The notes under the pieces: generated by a model | Told to the model about the DNA's origin: nothing | Databases searched by the model: none | The model's input: the letters and a program-made list of their open reading frames with translations, nothing else | Program-made: the position numbers and the translations under genes | Shown here: in pieces, positions 46,410-56,667 of the stretch | How the letters are laid out: every line of letters begins with the position of its first letter | How positions within the stretch are numbered: the stretch's first letter is position 1 | Origin: Shewanella psychromarinicola | GTDB taxonomy: Bacteria; Pseudomonadota; Gammaproteobacteria; Enterobacterales; Shewanellaceae | Assembly (NCBI RefSeq): GCF_003855155.1 | Contig: NZ_CP034073.1 | Location: forward strand, 1,860,001-1,924,000 | Direction: 5' to 3' | DNA length: 64,000 bases

Positions 46410-46710
46410 TTATCACTCCTTCATAAAACAACCTTATCGTCTTCACCACTTCACTCGTTATGCATTGACAGTCAATTCATTTTTAACAATACCTGCTTAA
46501 CTCGGTTCATTTTCAAGCGTTGTTAAGGCAAATTGATTTCTAATCAACCAAACAAGTGATCTAGCACTCACTTCTTTATGGATCTCTAAAGTAATGGTCT
46601 ACTTGTGAAGTAAAACATGACATTGTTCAAATCATTTACAGTGATTATCTTTGATAATCAACTTAAGATAAATTTCCTAAGATGCTAGGGCGTTAAACGA
46701 GGTGAGTGTT
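46410..46710. other. Gene-free interval after the tRNA array
   Basis: About 300 bp with no reading frame or repeat of note; it presumably carries the promoter of the next gene. A GAGGTGAG ribosome binding site lies at its end. Confidence 0.5.
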
Positions 46711-47166
46711 ATGCGGATCCAACAGCTAAGTGAGCTACTTGATTATGTTGCTAATTGCCATCTCGACATGGAGAAACTGTATAAGCGTTTAGATCGTAAT
46801 GCGGATTCTACTCGCGTTAAAATGATGCTGACGTATTTCCAGCAACACCAGAGGCACATATACGAGACTTTAGAGCGTTATATTGACGATGCACCCTCAA
46901 GAATATTAAATACTTGGTATAAAGACATTACCTTTGAGGACTTTAGTAAACGTTGCATTGAAACATCATTCCCCGCCAATATGGATGAGAGTCAAGTGCT
47001 TGAGTTACATCTGGATTTGGAAAATCGCTTAATCGCGTTACTTGAAAAAACAGCTATTAGTAGCCCAACCGATGAAATTAGAAATACATTAATGGACTTA
47101 GTGCGAGTGGCACAAACTCAACAAAAACGTTTAGTTCACAGCACAATTCGTATGGATGACATTTAA
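46711..47166 (+). CDS. Uncharacterised helical cytoplasmic protein
   Basis: 151 residues from the ATG at 46711, chosen for the GAGGTGAG site 6 bp upstream; a GTG three codons earlier is also open. No signal peptide or membrane helix. The sequence looks all-helical, with His/Glu-rich repeats (LSELLDYVANCHLDMEKLYKRL, MMLTYFQQHQRHIYETLERYI, LELHLDLENRLIALLEKT). It is reminiscent of ferritin-like four-helix bundles (DUF2383-type), but I cannot name a family. It has its own terminator, so it is not part of the tsaE operon. It occupies the place of queG/nnr in E. coli. Confidence 0.75.
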   Translation: MRIQQLSELLDYVANCHLDMEKLYKRLDRNADSTRVKMMLTYFQQHQRHIYETLERYIDDAPSRILNTWYKDITFEDFSKRCIETSFPANMDESQVLELHLDLENRLIALLEKTAISSPTDEIRNTLMDLVRVAQTQQKRLVHSTIRMDDI

Positions 47167-47210
47167 ACGACGCATTGAAACTTTGACATAACTTCCTGAA
47201 GTGTTAATTT

Positions 47211-47240
47211 GCCAGCTATTCCCAGTAGCTGGCTTTTTTT
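47211..47240 (+). terminator. Terminator before tsaE
   Basis: GCCAGCTA-ttcccag-TAGCTGGC followed by seven T. Confidence 0.92.
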
Positions 47241-47338
47241 ATTAACAAAAAATAACCGCATAACAATGGGAGTTCCCCGGTAACTTCTGGTATATTTAGC
47301 ATTCTTATAACTCTTTTTAATAGATATAGACCTAAAAC

Positions 47339-47797
47339 ATGGCATCTCTGGTTAAAATCCTTGAAAATGAACAAGCTACAGTTATGCTTGGGCAACAAAT
47401 TGCTCAGTGGATTGTACCTCCTTTAACGATTTATCTCACTGGGGACTTAGGCGCTGGTAAAACGACGTTTAGTCGAGGCATTATCCAAAGTTTGGGTCAT
47501 CAAGGCGCGGTAAAAAGTCCGACTTATACTCTGGTAGAACCCTATGAATTTAACGATATGGATGTGTTTCATTTTGACCTATATCGATTAGCCGACCCAG
47601 AGGAACTTGAATATATGGGTATCCGTGATTATTTTACGGATCGAAGCGTCTGTCTAGTTGAATGGCCTGATAATGGTCATGGATTACTCCCTGGGGCTGA
47701 CATCCAAGTGCATTTGCGTTATAAAGAATCTCAAAGACAAATTGAATTACAAGCCTTATCCCCAGCAGGACAGGCAATTTTAAATAAAATAAAATAA
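47339..47797 (+). CDS. tsaE: tRNA threonylcarbamoyladenosine ATPase TsaE
   Basis: 152 residues. P-loop GDLGAGKTTFSRGIIQSLG, switch segment VKSPTYTLVEPYE, Walker B-like VFHFDLYRLADPEELEYMG and LVEWPDN. It works with TsaB and TsaD in t6A37 tRNA modification. First gene of the tsaE-amiB-mutL-miaA-hfq-hflX-hflK-hflC run. The nnr gene that often precedes it is not in the window. Confidence 0.95.
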   Translation: MASLVKILENEQATVMLGQQIAQWIVPPLTIYLTGDLGAGKTTFSRGIIQSLGHQGAVKSPTYTLVEPYEFNDMDVFHFDLYRLADPEELEYMGIRDYFTDRSVCLVEWPDNGHGLLPGADIQVHLRYKESQRQIELQALSPAGQAILNKIK

Positions 47798-47809
47798 AAT
47801 CAAATAATA

Positions 47810-49138
47810 ATGACTTTAAAAAATACGTTTTTTACCACTGTACTTTACATGCTGTTGTTTTTGCTGCCTAACGTGGTTTGGGCGGCCAATCAACTTGATA
47901 GCGTGCGTATTTGGGCTGCTCCAGAATCGACGCGAGTGGTGTTTGATTTAACTCAAGCGCCCAAATATGACAGTTTTACCTTAACCGGCCCTCATCGTTT
48001 GGTGGTCGATATTCAAGATACTGGCGCTAAAATTAATTTAGATAAAATAGCCAACAACAGTAAAATTATTAAAAAAATCCGTTTTAGTTCTCCGCCTAGA
48101 AAAGGCATATTGCGTCTTGTTATGGACTTATCGAAACCGGTAAAATCAAGTTTATTTACTTTGCCGCCAACAGCACCCTACGGAAACCGTTTAGTGGTCG
48201 ACTTAGAGGACTCCGATGGTGGGTCGTCAGCAGTGCAAACGGTTAGTCGATCTTCTAATCAGTCAGCTCGAGACATTATTGTTGCCATTGATGCTGGTCA
48301 CGGAGGGGAAGACCCTGGCTCAATTGGGCCTTCTGGTATGCATGAAAAGCGTGTGGTACTTGAAATTGCTAAGCGCCTAGCGCGTAAAGTGGATTCAACG
48401 CCAGGTATGCGCGCTGTAATGACACGCAGTGGTGATTATTTTGTTAATTTGAATAAACGCTCTGAATTAGCGCGCAATAGTAAAGCGGATTTATTGATAT
48501 CTATCCACGCCGATGCCTTTACTTCACCACAACCTAACGGTGCTTCCGTTTGGATCTTGTCAATGCGCCGAGCCAATAGTGAAATTGGTCGATGGTTAGA
48601 GCAAAAAGAGAAACACTCAGAGTTGTTAGGCGGTGCTGGTGAGATCATTCAAAACACCGATAGTGAACAATATTTAGCAATGACTTTACTTGATATGTCG
48701 ATGAACAGTTCGATGGCGATAAGTCATTCTATCGCGGGTGATATTCTTAGCGATTTAGGTTCTATTACCCACTTACACAAAAGAAAGCCTGAATCAGCAA
48801 GCTTTGCAGTGCTTAAGTCTCCTGATATTCCATCTCTTTTAGTTGAAACCGGCTTTATCTCTAACCCAGGTGAAGAGCGGTTATTGTCTAATGGAAATCA
48901 TCAACAAAAGCTTGCAAATGCTATTTACAAAGGCGTGTTACGTTATTTTCAGAGTAATCCGCCAGCCGATACTTTATTGGCTAAAACATTAAATATGAAA
49001 CACAGTGTTAAACGTGGTGAGTCTCTATCCATTATCGCCCAGCGTTACAGTGTGTCGATCAGTAGTCTAAAAAGTGTGAATAATCTTAAATCAGACGTTG
49101 TTCGTATTGGACAAACACTTGTGATCCCTAGGACATAA
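47810..49138 (+). CDS. amiB: N-acetylmuramoyl-L-alanine amidase AmiB
   Basis: 442 residues. Signal peptide ([25 protein letters not shown]), AMIN septal-targeting domain (about 28-130), Amidase_3 zinc domain (about 155-370) with [31 protein letters not shown] and catalytic Glu in [13 protein letters not shown], and one C-terminal LysM motif ([19 protein letters not shown], about 397-441). Splits septal peptidoglycan, activated by EnvC in E. coli. The E. coli protein is the same length. Confidence 0.96.
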   Translation: MTLKNTFFTTVLYMLLFLLPNVVWAANQLDSVRIWAAPESTRVVFDLTQAPKYDSFTLTGPHRLVVDIQDTGAKINLDKIANNSKIIKKIRFSSPPRKGILRLVMDLSKPVKSSLFTLPPTAPYGNRLVVDLEDSDGGSSAVQTVSRSSNQSARDIIVAIDAGHGGEDPGSIGPSGMHEKRVVLEIAKRLARKVDSTPGMRAVMTRSGDYFVNLNKRSELARNSKADLLISIHADAFTSPQPNGASVWILSMRRANSEIGRWLEQKEKHSELLGGAGEIIQNTDSEQYLAMTLLDMSMNSSMAISHSIAGDILSDLGSITHLHKRKPESASFAVLKSPDIPSLLVETGFISNPGEERLLSNGNHQQKLANAIYKGVLRYFQSNPPADTLLAKTLNMKHSVKRGESLSIIAQRYSVSISSLKSVNNLKSDVVRIGQTLVIPRT

Positions 49139-49139
49139 T

Positions 49140-51005
49140 ATGGTCATTCAACTGCTACCGCCTCAACTTGCAAACCAAATCGCAGCCGGTGAAGTAGTTG
49201 AACGTCCGGCTTCTGTGGTCAAAGAACTGGTTGAAAATAGTCTTGATGCTGGTGCCACTAGAGTTGATATAGATATCGACAAAGGGGGAAGCAAGCTTAT
49301 TCGTATTCGCGATAACGGTGCGGGCATCCCTAAAGATGAGTTAGCCTTGGCTCTATCGCGTCATGCTACCTCAAAAGTACATACACTAGATGACCTAGAA
49401 GCTATTTTAAGTTTTGGTTTTCGTGGTGAAGCTTTGGCCAGCATTAGCTCAGTGTCTCGGTTAACTTTAACCTCAAAAACCGCTGAACAATCTGAAGCTT
49501 GGCAGGCCTTTGCTGAAGGCTCGCAAATGGACGTTAAGGTCACGCCTGCCGCACATCCGCAAGGCTCAACGATTGAAGTGGTGGATTTATTCTTTAATAC
49601 TCCCGCAAGACGTCGTTTTTTAAAAAGCGACAAAACGGAATTTACCCATATTGATGAGTGGTTAAAACGGATTGCGATTGTTCGCAACGATATTCACTTT
49701 ACCTTGACACATAATGGTAAATTAGTTCGCCAGTATCGACCTGCCAATACCGAGATCCAGACCCAGCAACGATTAGCTCAAATTTGTGGGAAAGCCTTTG
49801 CAGAACAGGCGTTGAGCATTGAGTGTGAACATGATGGTTTATTATTAAGTGGTTATTTACAATCACCACATGACAGTGTCATCACAGATACCAGTTTTTT
49901 TTATGTCAATGGACGATTAATCAGAGATCGTCTGGTTAATCATGCCGTAAAACAAGCTTTTGCTGAATATGGCATTGAGCATCAGCCGGGATATGTGCTG
50001 ATGTTATCGCTTGATCCACACCAAGTTGATGTGAATGTACACCCAGCCAAGCACGAAGTGCGTTTTCATCAATCTCGTTATGTACATGACTTTATTCTAC
50101 AAACGGTACAGTCAGCGTTAGTGCAAATGCCTGTATTGTCTTTGCCTGATGTTGAATTACATCACCATGATAATGTCGCACCGATGCACACAGAGTCAAC
50201 CTTGTTGCATAATGCCAATATCGTCGACACCACTGAAGACGCCTTTACCCTTAATCATGAGCCTGACAAGGCGATTAACAGTGTTAGCCCATTCGGTTCG
50301 ATGCATGTTCCGGGAAAGAATAATGACTTATCTGGTGGCTATTCAGCTGCAATTAAGCCTAGTTATGATAAAAAGCCCACCATTGCATCTTCCTCTGGGG
50401 TCAATAAGACGGCCATTGCCAATTATGGACAATTGCTGCATACCCCGATGAATACCCCAGTATCATATGTTAATGAAGTGACGACTCAAGTTGCAATGCC
50501 ACCCATATTAGCGGGTGAGCATTGGGTTATTTGTAAAGATGATAAGCTGTCATTACTGCCAATAAAACAGGTGTTGTTGACAGTGAGAAAGGAAGAGGTT
50601 GCAGCCAAGTTTGTTAATGGTTTAGTGTCTCAGCCATTATTAATGCCAGTGTCTATTGCAGCAGATTTGGATTGGACAGAAACATTAGTGATACGTGATC
50701 TATTACTGCGTCAAATGGGTATTGAATTAACAATTCGCTTCCAACAGTTGATAATTAAAAAAGTGCCCCCATATTTGAGGGAGAGCCAACTTGCTATTGT
50801 GATCCCTGAGTTACTACAATGGTTACAATTAGAACAACCTATAGACAGTGCTATTGTGGCTTGGCTTGCACAACAAAGTTTATCGCAATTTGAGCCAGCG
50901 CCAGCCTTATGGCAGCGGTTTTGTTCACTTGACGAAGAAACGAAACAAATTTGTTATGACCAAGAACACATATTGCCTTGGCACAATTGGATGAAAGATT
51001 ATTAA
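49140..51005 (+). CDS. mutL: DNA mismatch repair protein MutL
   Basis: 621 residues. N-terminal GHKL ATPase with [35 protein letters not shown] and [15 protein letters not shown], plus [18 protein letters not shown]. The C-terminal dimerisation domain begins at about residue 430, after a long variable linker rich in Asn/Ser. It lacks the DQHA(X)2E(X)4E endonuclease motif, as expected for a species with MutH-type repair. Starts 1 bp after amiB. Confidence 0.96.
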   Translation: MVIQLLPPQLANQIAAGEVVERPASVVKELVENSLDAGATRVDIDIDKGGSKLIRIRDNGAGIPKDELALALSRHATSKVHTLDDLEAILSFGFRGEALASISSVSRLTLTSKTAEQSEAWQAFAEGSQMDVKVTPAAHPQGSTIEVVDLFFNTPARRRFLKSDKTEFTHIDEWLKRIAIVRNDIHFTLTHNGKLVRQYRPANTEIQTQQRLAQICGKAFAEQALSIECEHDGLLLSGYLQSPHDSVITDTSFFYVNGRLIRDRLVNHAVKQAFAEYGIEHQPGYVLMLSLDPHQVDVNVHPAKHEVRFHQSRYVHDFILQTVQSALVQMPVLSLPDVELHHHDNVAPMHTESTLLHNANIVDTTEDAFTLNHEPDKAINSVSPFGSMHVPGKNNDLSGGYSAAIKPSYDKKPTIASSSGVNKTAIANYGQLLHTPMNTPVSYVNEVTTQVAMPPILAGEHWVICKDDKLSLLPIKQVLLTVRKEEVAAKFVNGLVSQPLLMPVSIAADLDWTETLVIRDLLLRQMGIELTIRFQQLIIKKVPPYLRESQLAIVIPELLQWLQLEQPIDSAIVAWLAQQSLSQFEPAPALWQRFCSLDEETKQICYDQEHILPWHNWMKDY

Positions 51006-51006
51006 C

Positions 51007-51933
51007 GTGAACAGTGTCGATAAGCCAAAAGTGATTTTTTTAATGGGGCCTACCGCCTCAGGCAAAACGGCATTAGCCATTGAAATGGCGACGCAACATA
51101 ATTGTGAGATTATCTCAGTCGATTCAGCATTGATTTATCGTGATATGGATATAGGGTCTGCTAAACCGAGTTTGCAAGAACTGCAATTAGCGCCGCATAA
51201 ATTAATTGATATTCTTGATCCTAGCGAAAGTTATTCAGCGGCAGATTTTCGCCGTGATGCTTTATTGGCCATAGAAGACATTGTTAGCCGAGGTAAGACG
51301 CCTTTACTCGTGGGTGGTACCATGATGTACTTTAAGGCATTGTTAGAAGGTTTGTCACCTTTACCCGCTGCTGATAACGGCATTAGGCAGCAAATATTAG
51401 CTCAAGCTCAAACCCAAGGTTGGGACGCGCTGCATCAAGAGTTGTGTGACATTGATCCCGTCGCGGGAGAAAGAATTCATCCTAACGATCCACAACGATT
51501 GTCGCGAGCACTAGAGGTATATCGGATCAGTGGTAAAACAATGACTGAATTGACTCAAACGAAGTCAGCCGCTTTGCCGTATGATGTAGTGCAATTTGCT
51601 ATTGCACCAACCGACAGAAAAATTTTACATCAATTAATCGCTAAACGCTTTAATATGATGTTAGAACAAGGTTTTATCGAAGAAGTTGCGCGTTTAAAAG
51701 CGCGTAACGATTTGCATTTAGAGCTACCGTCTATGCGTTGTGTTGGTTACAGACAGTGCTGGCAGTACCTAGATAATGAATTTGATCATACGACCATGGT
51801 CGAAAAAGCTACTGCAGCCACTAGGCAATTGGCCAAACGTCAATTAACATGGTTGAGGAGTTGGCCCGATTTACAGTGGCTTGAAAGTGGTGCAGAAGGA
51901 AATTTAGTTACGCTTATGCAACAAAGCAACTAG
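51007..51933 (+). CDS. miaA: tRNA dimethylallyltransferase MiaA
   Basis: 308 residues, GTG start at 51007. P-loop [17 protein letters not shown], catalytic [47 protein letters not shown], and the C-terminal [13 protein letters not shown]. Adds dimethylallyl to A37 of tRNAs reading UNN codons. Adjacent to mutL and hfq, as in E. coli. Confidence 0.96.
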   Translation: MNSVDKPKVIFLMGPTASGKTALAIEMATQHNCEIISVDSALIYRDMDIGSAKPSLQELQLAPHKLIDILDPSESYSAADFRRDALLAIEDIVSRGKTPLLVGGTMMYFKALLEGLSPLPAADNGIRQQILAQAQTQGWDALHQELCDIDPVAGERIHPNDPQRLSRALEVYRISGKTMTELTQTKSAALPYDVVQFAIAPTDRKILHQLIAKRFNMMLEQGFIEEVARLKARNDLHLELPSMRCVGYRQCWQYLDNEFDHTTMVEKATAATRQLAKRQLTWLRSWPDLQWLESGAEGNLVTLMQQSN

Positions 51934-51948
51934 CTAATTTGGCGTTGC

Positions 51949-51956
51949 TGTATAAT
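51949..51956 (+). promoter_or_regulatory. Candidate hfq promoter (-10)
   Basis: TATAAT at 51951-51956, 62 bp before hfq, preceded by TG; the -35 region is not convincing. Consistent with the separate hfq promoters known in E. coli. Confidence 0.45.
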
Positions 51957-52017
51957 ACTAAAACTAAACAATAAAACTTAATTCAACATATTTATAAAAT
52001 AAAAAAAGGAAATTGAA

Positions 52018-52275
52018 ATGGCTAAGGGGCAATCTTTACAAGACCCATTTTTGAACGCATTGCGTCGAGAGCGTGTACCCGTCTCTATCTATTTAGTGAA
52101 TGGTATCAAATTACAAGGCCAAGTTGAGTCGTTTGATCAATTTGTTATCTTGTTGAAAAATACGGTAAGCCAAATGGTTTACAAACACGCTATTTCAACA
52201 GTCGTACCAGCACGCCCATTTAACGTTTCTGCTCACCAAGGTACTGCCAATGGTGAAGAAAGTGATGTTGAATAA
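52018..52275 (+). CDS. hfq: RNA chaperone Hfq
   Basis: 85 residues. Sm1 and Sm2 motifs: [40 protein letters not shown] and [13 protein letters not shown]. Hexameric RNA chaperone that pairs small RNAs with mRNAs. The C-terminal tail is short compared with E. coli (102 residues). Strong AAAGGAAA ribosome binding site. Confidence 0.97.
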   Translation: MAKGQSLQDPFLNALRRERVPVSIYLVNGIKLQGQVESFDQFVILLKNTVSQMVYKHAISTVVPARPFNVSAHQGTANGEESDVE

Positions 52276-52294
52276 TTGAAAAGGAATATAATTT

Positions 52295-53602
52295 TTGTTT
52301 GATCGTTATGAAGCGGGTGAAACAGCTGTATTGGTTCATATAGACTTTTCTGATGAAGAGCGTCGAGAAGATCTTATTGAGTTACAGTTGTTAGTTGAAT
52401 CTGCTGGTGCTCGCTCTATTGGGGTGATTACTGGCAGCAGACGTTCGCCGGATCGTAAGTTTTTTATTGGTACCGGTAAAGCTGAAGAATTGGCTGCTAT
52501 GGTCGCTGCTACTGAGGCCAATGTAGTTATTTTTAATCATGCATTGAGCCCTGCTCAAGAACGTAATCTTGAATTGGTATGTCAGTGTCGAGTATTAGAC
52601 CGAACGACACTTATTCTTGATATTTTTGCTCAACGAGCAAGAACTCATGAAGGTAAGTTGCAAGTGGAGCTAGCGCAATTGCGCCACATGTCGACACGCT
52701 TAATTCGAGGTTGGACTCATTTAGAGCGACAAAAAGGTGGTATCGGGATGCGAGGGCCGGGTGAAACTCAGCTTGAAACAGACCGACGTTTATTACGAGG
52801 CCGGATCAAGAATATTAATCGTCGCCTTGATAAAGTGGATAAACAACGTGAGCAAAGCCGCCGAGCTCGTAAGCGCAGTGACTTAGCGACAGTGTCTTTA
52901 GTGGGTTATACCAACGCGGGTAAATCGACATTATTTAATGCGTTAACGTCATCGGACGTTTATGCTGCCGATCAGTTATTTGCAACATTGGATCCGACGC
53001 TACGTAAGTTATCATTACCTGATGGTGCGGTAATTTTAGCGGATACTGTTGGGTTTATTCGTCATTTACCTCATGACCTTGTTGCGGCATTTAAGGCCAC
53101 ATTACAAGAAACTCGACAAGCAGAAATTCTTTTACATGTCGTTGATTGTGCAGATGAAAATATGGCTGAAAATTTTGACCAAGTACAAAATGTATTGGAA
53201 GAAATTGATGCAGATGAGATTCCTCAATTAGTAGTATGTAACAAGATTGATTTACTTGAAAATTTCGCGCCCCGTATCGATTACGGTGAAGACGGTAAAC
53301 CTGAGAGGGTTTGGGTCTCTGCGCAAAAACGCATTGGATTTGATTTGCTGCTTAAAGCTATAACCGAATTAATCGGTCAAGTTATTTGCGAGCTTACATT
53401 GAAAATACCTGCATCAGCAGGACATTATCTTGGCCAGTTTTATCGGCTAGATGCAATACAGCAGAAAGAGTATGACGATCTGGGGAACTGTATTTTGTCT
53501 GTTCGTTTATCGGAGGCCGATTGGCGCCGATTAGCTAAACAGAGTCAGGGGGAATTAGAGGCATTTATTTTTGAATCTTCAGAAGTAGACACCTCTTGTT
53601 AA
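52295..53602 (+). CDS. hflX: Ribosome-rescue GTPase HflX
   Basis: 435 residues, TTG start at 52295 aligned with E. coli MFDRYDAGE. The glycine-rich HflX domain has GIGMRGPGETQLETDRR, and the GTPase domain VGYTNAGKSTLFNAL (G1), LADTVGFIRHLPHDLV (G3) and CNKIDLLE (G4). Splits stalled 70S ribosomes under heat stress. 19 bp after hfq. Confidence 0.96.
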   Translation: MFDRYEAGETAVLVHIDFSDEERREDLIELQLLVESAGARSIGVITGSRRSPDRKFFIGTGKAEELAAMVAATEANVVIFNHALSPAQERNLELVCQCRVLDRTTLILDIFAQRARTHEGKLQVELAQLRHMSTRLIRGWTHLERQKGGIGMRGPGETQLETDRRLLRGRIKNINRRLDKVDKQREQSRRARKRSDLATVSLVGYTNAGKSTLFNALTSSDVYAADQLFATLDPTLRKLSLPDGAVILADTVGFIRHLPHDLVAAFKATLQETRQAEILLHVVDCADENMAENFDQVQNVLEEIDADEIPQLVVCNKIDLLENFAPRIDYGEDGKPERVWVSAQKRIGFDLLLKAITELIGQVICELTLKIPASAGHYLGQFYRLDAIQQKEYDDLGNCILSVRLSEADWRRLAKQSQGELEAFIFESSEVDTSC

Positions 53603-53635
53603 TCTCATTTATTTCATCCAATTATGGAGTGCTAA

Positions 53636-54796
53636 ATGGCTTGGAATGAGCCCGGTAACAAGGGGAACAAAGACCCTTGGGGAAATAAAGGTGGTAACGA
53701 TAAAGGGCCACCGGATCTTGACGAAGTCTTTCGTAACCTATCAAAACGTTTTGGTGGCAAGGGGGGCAATAGCGCCTCAGGTCTACCATTTAATTCATCT
53801 TTATTGATTGTATTTGTCGTTATTGCCTTAATTATTTGGGCATTGTCGGGTTTATACACGGTTAAAGAAGCTGAGCGTGGTGTGTTACTTCGTTTTGGTG
53901 ATCACATCGGTGAAGTGAGTTCCGGTTTACATTGGAAAGCCACTTTTATTGATGAAGTGATTACCGTCGACGTGGAAACGGTCCGTTCGATTCCAGCATC
54001 TGGCAGAATGCTGACATCTGATGAAAACGTCGTGAATGTTGAACTCGTGATTCAATATAGCGTATCAGATGCTTATTCATATTTATTCAGTGCTGTTGAT
54101 GCCAATTCGAGTTTAAGCGAAGCGACCGATAGTGCGTTGCGTTATGTCATTGGCCATAATCGTATGGATGACATTTTAACCACTGGACGTGATGGTATTC
54201 GTCGTGATACTTGGACAGAGTTAGAGCGTATTATTGAGCCGTATAAACTAGGCTTAAAAGTTCGTGACGTTAACTTTTTACCCGCTCGTCCTCCAGAAGA
54301 AGTGAAAGATGCATTTGATGATGCTATTTCAGCTCAGGAAGATCAACAACGCTTTATTCGCGAAGCTGAAGCCTATGCGCGTGAAATTGAACCTAAAGCG
54401 CGTGGCCAAGTAGAACGAATGACACAGCAAGCTAGTGCTTATAAACAGCGTGAAGTTCTTGAAGCTCAAGGTAAAGTCGCTCGATTTGAGAAGTTATTAC
54501 CTGAGTATAAAGCTGCGCCTGATGTGACCCGTAATCGTTTATACATTAATGCGATGCAATCCGTGCTGGCTGATACTAATAAAGTACTCATTGACACGAA
54601 GAATAGCGGTAATTTAATGTATTTACCTTTGGATAAACTGATGGATTCTTCTAAGAATCCGCGCAATCAAGTACAACCTGAGACGGAGCGTCACATTAAT
54701 TCGGGATCAGGTGATGGTGTCAATACGCCTATTACGAGCATGTCGTCTGATGGTCGTCTCAGCCGCGAAGATCGTCTTCGCCAAGGGAGGAACTAA
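53636..54796 (+). CDS. hflK: FtsH-protease modulator HflK
   Basis: 386 residues. A Gly/Asn-rich cytoplasmic N-terminus (MAWNEPGNKGNKDPWGNKGG), one membrane helix (about 60-80, LIVFVVIALIIWALSGLY), then the SPFH/band-7 domain (VKEAERGVLLRFGDH). Forms the HflKC cage around FtsH. Ends 2 bp before hflC. Confidence 0.96.
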   Translation: MAWNEPGNKGNKDPWGNKGGNDKGPPDLDEVFRNLSKRFGGKGGNSASGLPFNSSLLIVFVVIALIIWALSGLYTVKEAERGVLLRFGDHIGEVSSGLHWKATFIDEVITVDVETVRSIPASGRMLTSDENVVNVELVIQYSVSDAYSYLFSAVDANSSLSEATDSALRYVIGHNRMDDILTTGRDGIRRDTWTELERIIEPYKLGLKVRDVNFLPARPPEEVKDAFDDAISAQEDQQRFIREAEAYAREIEPKARGQVERMTQQASAYKQREVLEAQGKVARFEKLLPEYKAAPDVTRNRLYINAMQSVLADTNKVLIDTKNSGNLMYLPLDKLMDSSKNPRNQVQPETERHINSGSGDGVNTPITSMSSDGRLSREDRLRQGRN

Positions 54797-54798
54797 CA

Positions 54799-55677
54799 AT
54801 GGGTAGATTAGCTCTGATCATTCTTGTGGTCATTTTAGGGGTTGGTTTTTCATCTATGATGGTGGTAAACGAAGGCGAACGCGCAATTGTAGCCCGCTTT
54901 GGTAAAGTCCTTAAAGATGAAGACGTCACAAAGGTATTTGCTCCAGGCCTTCACTTTAAATTACCCGTAGTGGATAAAGTGCGCTATATGGATGCTCGTA
55001 TCCAGACATTGGACGGTGCAGCGGATCGTTTTGTTACTTCTGAAAAGAAAGACTTAATGGTCGACTCCTATGTTAAGTGGCGTATTCGTGATTTTAAAAC
55101 GTATTATCTTTCTACCAATGGCGGTGTTAAAGCCAATGCAGAAAGCTTATTACAAGCCAAAATCAGTAACGATTTACGCACTGAATTTGGTCGCCGGACG
55201 ATCAAGGAAATTGTGTCAGGTAAACGCGATGAATTGCAAAACGATGCATTAGAAAATGCTTCTGAAAGTGCTCAGAGTCTTGGCATTGAAGTGGTTGATG
55301 TACGTGTTAAGCAAATTAATTTACCTGCTAATGTCAGTATCAGTATTTATCAACGTATGCGCGCCGAACGCCAAGCTGTGGCGAAAGAGCACCGTGCAGA
55401 AGGTAAAGAGCAAGCTGAGATTATTCGCGCGACTGTTGATGCGAATGTCACGGTTAAGATTGCTGAAGCTGAGCGTAACGCCTTGACCGTTCGTGGTGAA
55501 GGTGATGCATTATCGGCAAAAATCTATGCTGATACTTACGGTAAAGATCCTGAGTTTTATAGCTTTTTACGTAGCTTAGAAGCCTACAAAGAAAGTTTTT
55601 CCGGCAAAAATGACATTATGGTGTTAGAACCTGAAGGCGATTTCTTCAAATACATGAAATCATCTAGCGGAAAATAG
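54799..55677 (+). CDS. hflC: FtsH-protease modulator HflC
   Basis: 292 residues. N-terminal membrane anchor (LALIILVVILGVGFSSMMVV), SPFH domain (NEGERAIVARFGKV, GLHFKLPVVDKVRYMDAR), and a long C-terminal helix with the conserved YGKDPEFYSFLRSLEAY. In E. coli yjeT-purA come next; here petABC follow and yjeT-purA are more than 50 kb upstream. Confidence 0.96.
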   Translation: MGRLALIILVVILGVGFSSMMVVNEGERAIVARFGKVLKDEDVTKVFAPGLHFKLPVVDKVRYMDARIQTLDGAADRFVTSEKKDLMVDSYVKWRIRDFKTYYLSTNGGVKANAESLLQAKISNDLRTEFGRRTIKEIVSGKRDELQNDALENASESAQSLGIEVVDVRVKQINLPANVSISIYQRMRAERQAVAKEHRAEGKEQAEIIRATVDANVTVKIAEAERNALTVRGEGDALSAKIYADTYGKDPEFYSFLRSLEAYKESFSGKNDIMVLEPEGDFFKYMKSSSGK

Positions 55678-55697
55678 CGTTGATATTTTTTTAGCCT

Positions 55698-55728
55698 AAA
55701 AAAAGCTCGGTTTTTACCGAGCTTTTTT
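55698..55728 (+). terminator. Terminator of the hfq-hflC operon
   Basis: AAAAAAAGCTCGGT-ttt-ACCGAGCTTTTTT about 20 bp after hflC. Confidence 0.92.
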
Positions 55729-56076
55729 ATGTCTGTAATTTGAATTTAGTTTTGCAAAAAACTTTGGTAAATGACAATAGTAAAGCTTTGAGACGTTTTT
55801 TACTGTCTAATGTCGATAAATTGCTGATTTAACTAAGTGTTAACGCGGTTTTTTTTACTAATTAAGTTGCTGCTAATTGTTGCGGGACGGTTGATTTATA
55901 TGCGCTTTTGAAAAAAATGTTAATATCCTCAACATAGATGTATGTTTTCACTATGATCTGGTTCTAATTTTTCGCTATAATGAGCACCGCCTCAAACTAT
56001 GATTTTAGCGTTTTACCTTTTTGGTCGCTAAAGTATTGAAATATAAAAATTCCAACACCCTCTGGGAGATAAGTGG
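55729..56076 (+). promoter_or_regulatory. Promoter region of petABC
   Basis: About 350 bp, AT-rich, no gene. A TATAAT at 55976-55981 followed by gagcaccgcc is the best -10 candidate, giving a roughly 90-nt leader; the -35 box is poor. GGGAG ribosome binding site at about 56063-56067. The other face of the rearranged hflC/yjeT and rpsI/petA junctions lies here. Confidence 0.5.
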
Positions 56077-56667
56077 ATGAGCAATGCGCCAGTCGATACC
56101 GGACGTCGCAGATTCCTGACAGCCGCAACCGCCGTAGTAGGTGGTGCTGGTGCTGTCGCTGTAGCGGTTCCTTTCATCAAGTCATGGAATCCGAGTGCCA
56201 AGGCGAAAGCTGCAGGTGCGCCGGTCGAAGTAAATATTAGTAAAGTAGAACCAGGTCAGTTAATTCGTGTCGAATGGCGTGGAAAACCGGTTTGGGTCGT
56301 TCGTCGTACAGAAGCTGTGCTAAATAATCTTAAAACATTAGACAGTCAATTACGCGATCCTGCTTCTTTAGAATTACAGCAACCAGAATATGCAACTAAC
56401 CCTGCTCGTTCTATTAAGCCTGAATTCTTTATTGCAGTCGGTATTTGTACTCACTTAGGTTGTTCGCCAACTTATCTGCCTGATTCATTCGGTGAGCAGG
56501 TTGAAGGCGTGACATCTGGTTTCTTCTGTCCTTGTCATGGTTCTAAATTTGACATGGCTGGTCGGGTATTCCAGGGTGTTCCTGCACCATTAAACCTAGT
56601 GGTCCCACCGCACAAATATATCGGTGATGCTAACGTTATCATCGGTGTAGACACAGGAGCGGCGTAA
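56077..56667 (+). CDS. petA: Ubiquinol-cytochrome c reductase Rieske iron-sulfur subunit
   Basis: 196 residues. A Tat-type N-terminus (GRRRFLTAATAVVGGAGAVAVAVPF) serves as membrane anchor. The [2Fe-2S] ligands lie in CTHLGCSP and CPCHGSKF (two Cys, two His). Part of the cytochrome bc1 complex, which passes electrons from ubiquinol to cytochrome c and pumps protons. Stop overlaps petB start. Confidence 0.97.
   Translation: MSNAPVDTGRRRFLTAATAVVGGAGAVAVAVPFIKSWNPSAKAKAAGAPVEVNISKVEPGQLIRVEWRGKPVWVVRRTEAVLNNLKTLDSQLRDPASLELQQPEYATNPARSIKPEFFIAVGICTHLGCSPTYLPDSFGEQVEGVTSGFFCPCHGSKFDMAGRVFQGVPAPLNLVVPPHKYIGDANVIIGVDTGAA

Noticed and set aside
45451..46410. Repeat-spacer pattern resembling a CRISPR array
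   Set aside because: The repeated units are tRNA-Gly genes and derivatives, about 76-118 nt long, with similar and not unique spacers, and no cas genes are near.
49361..49687. 108-codon minus-strand frame inside mutL
   Set aside because: Antisense to the conserved MutL ATPase domain; simple codon-bias shadow.
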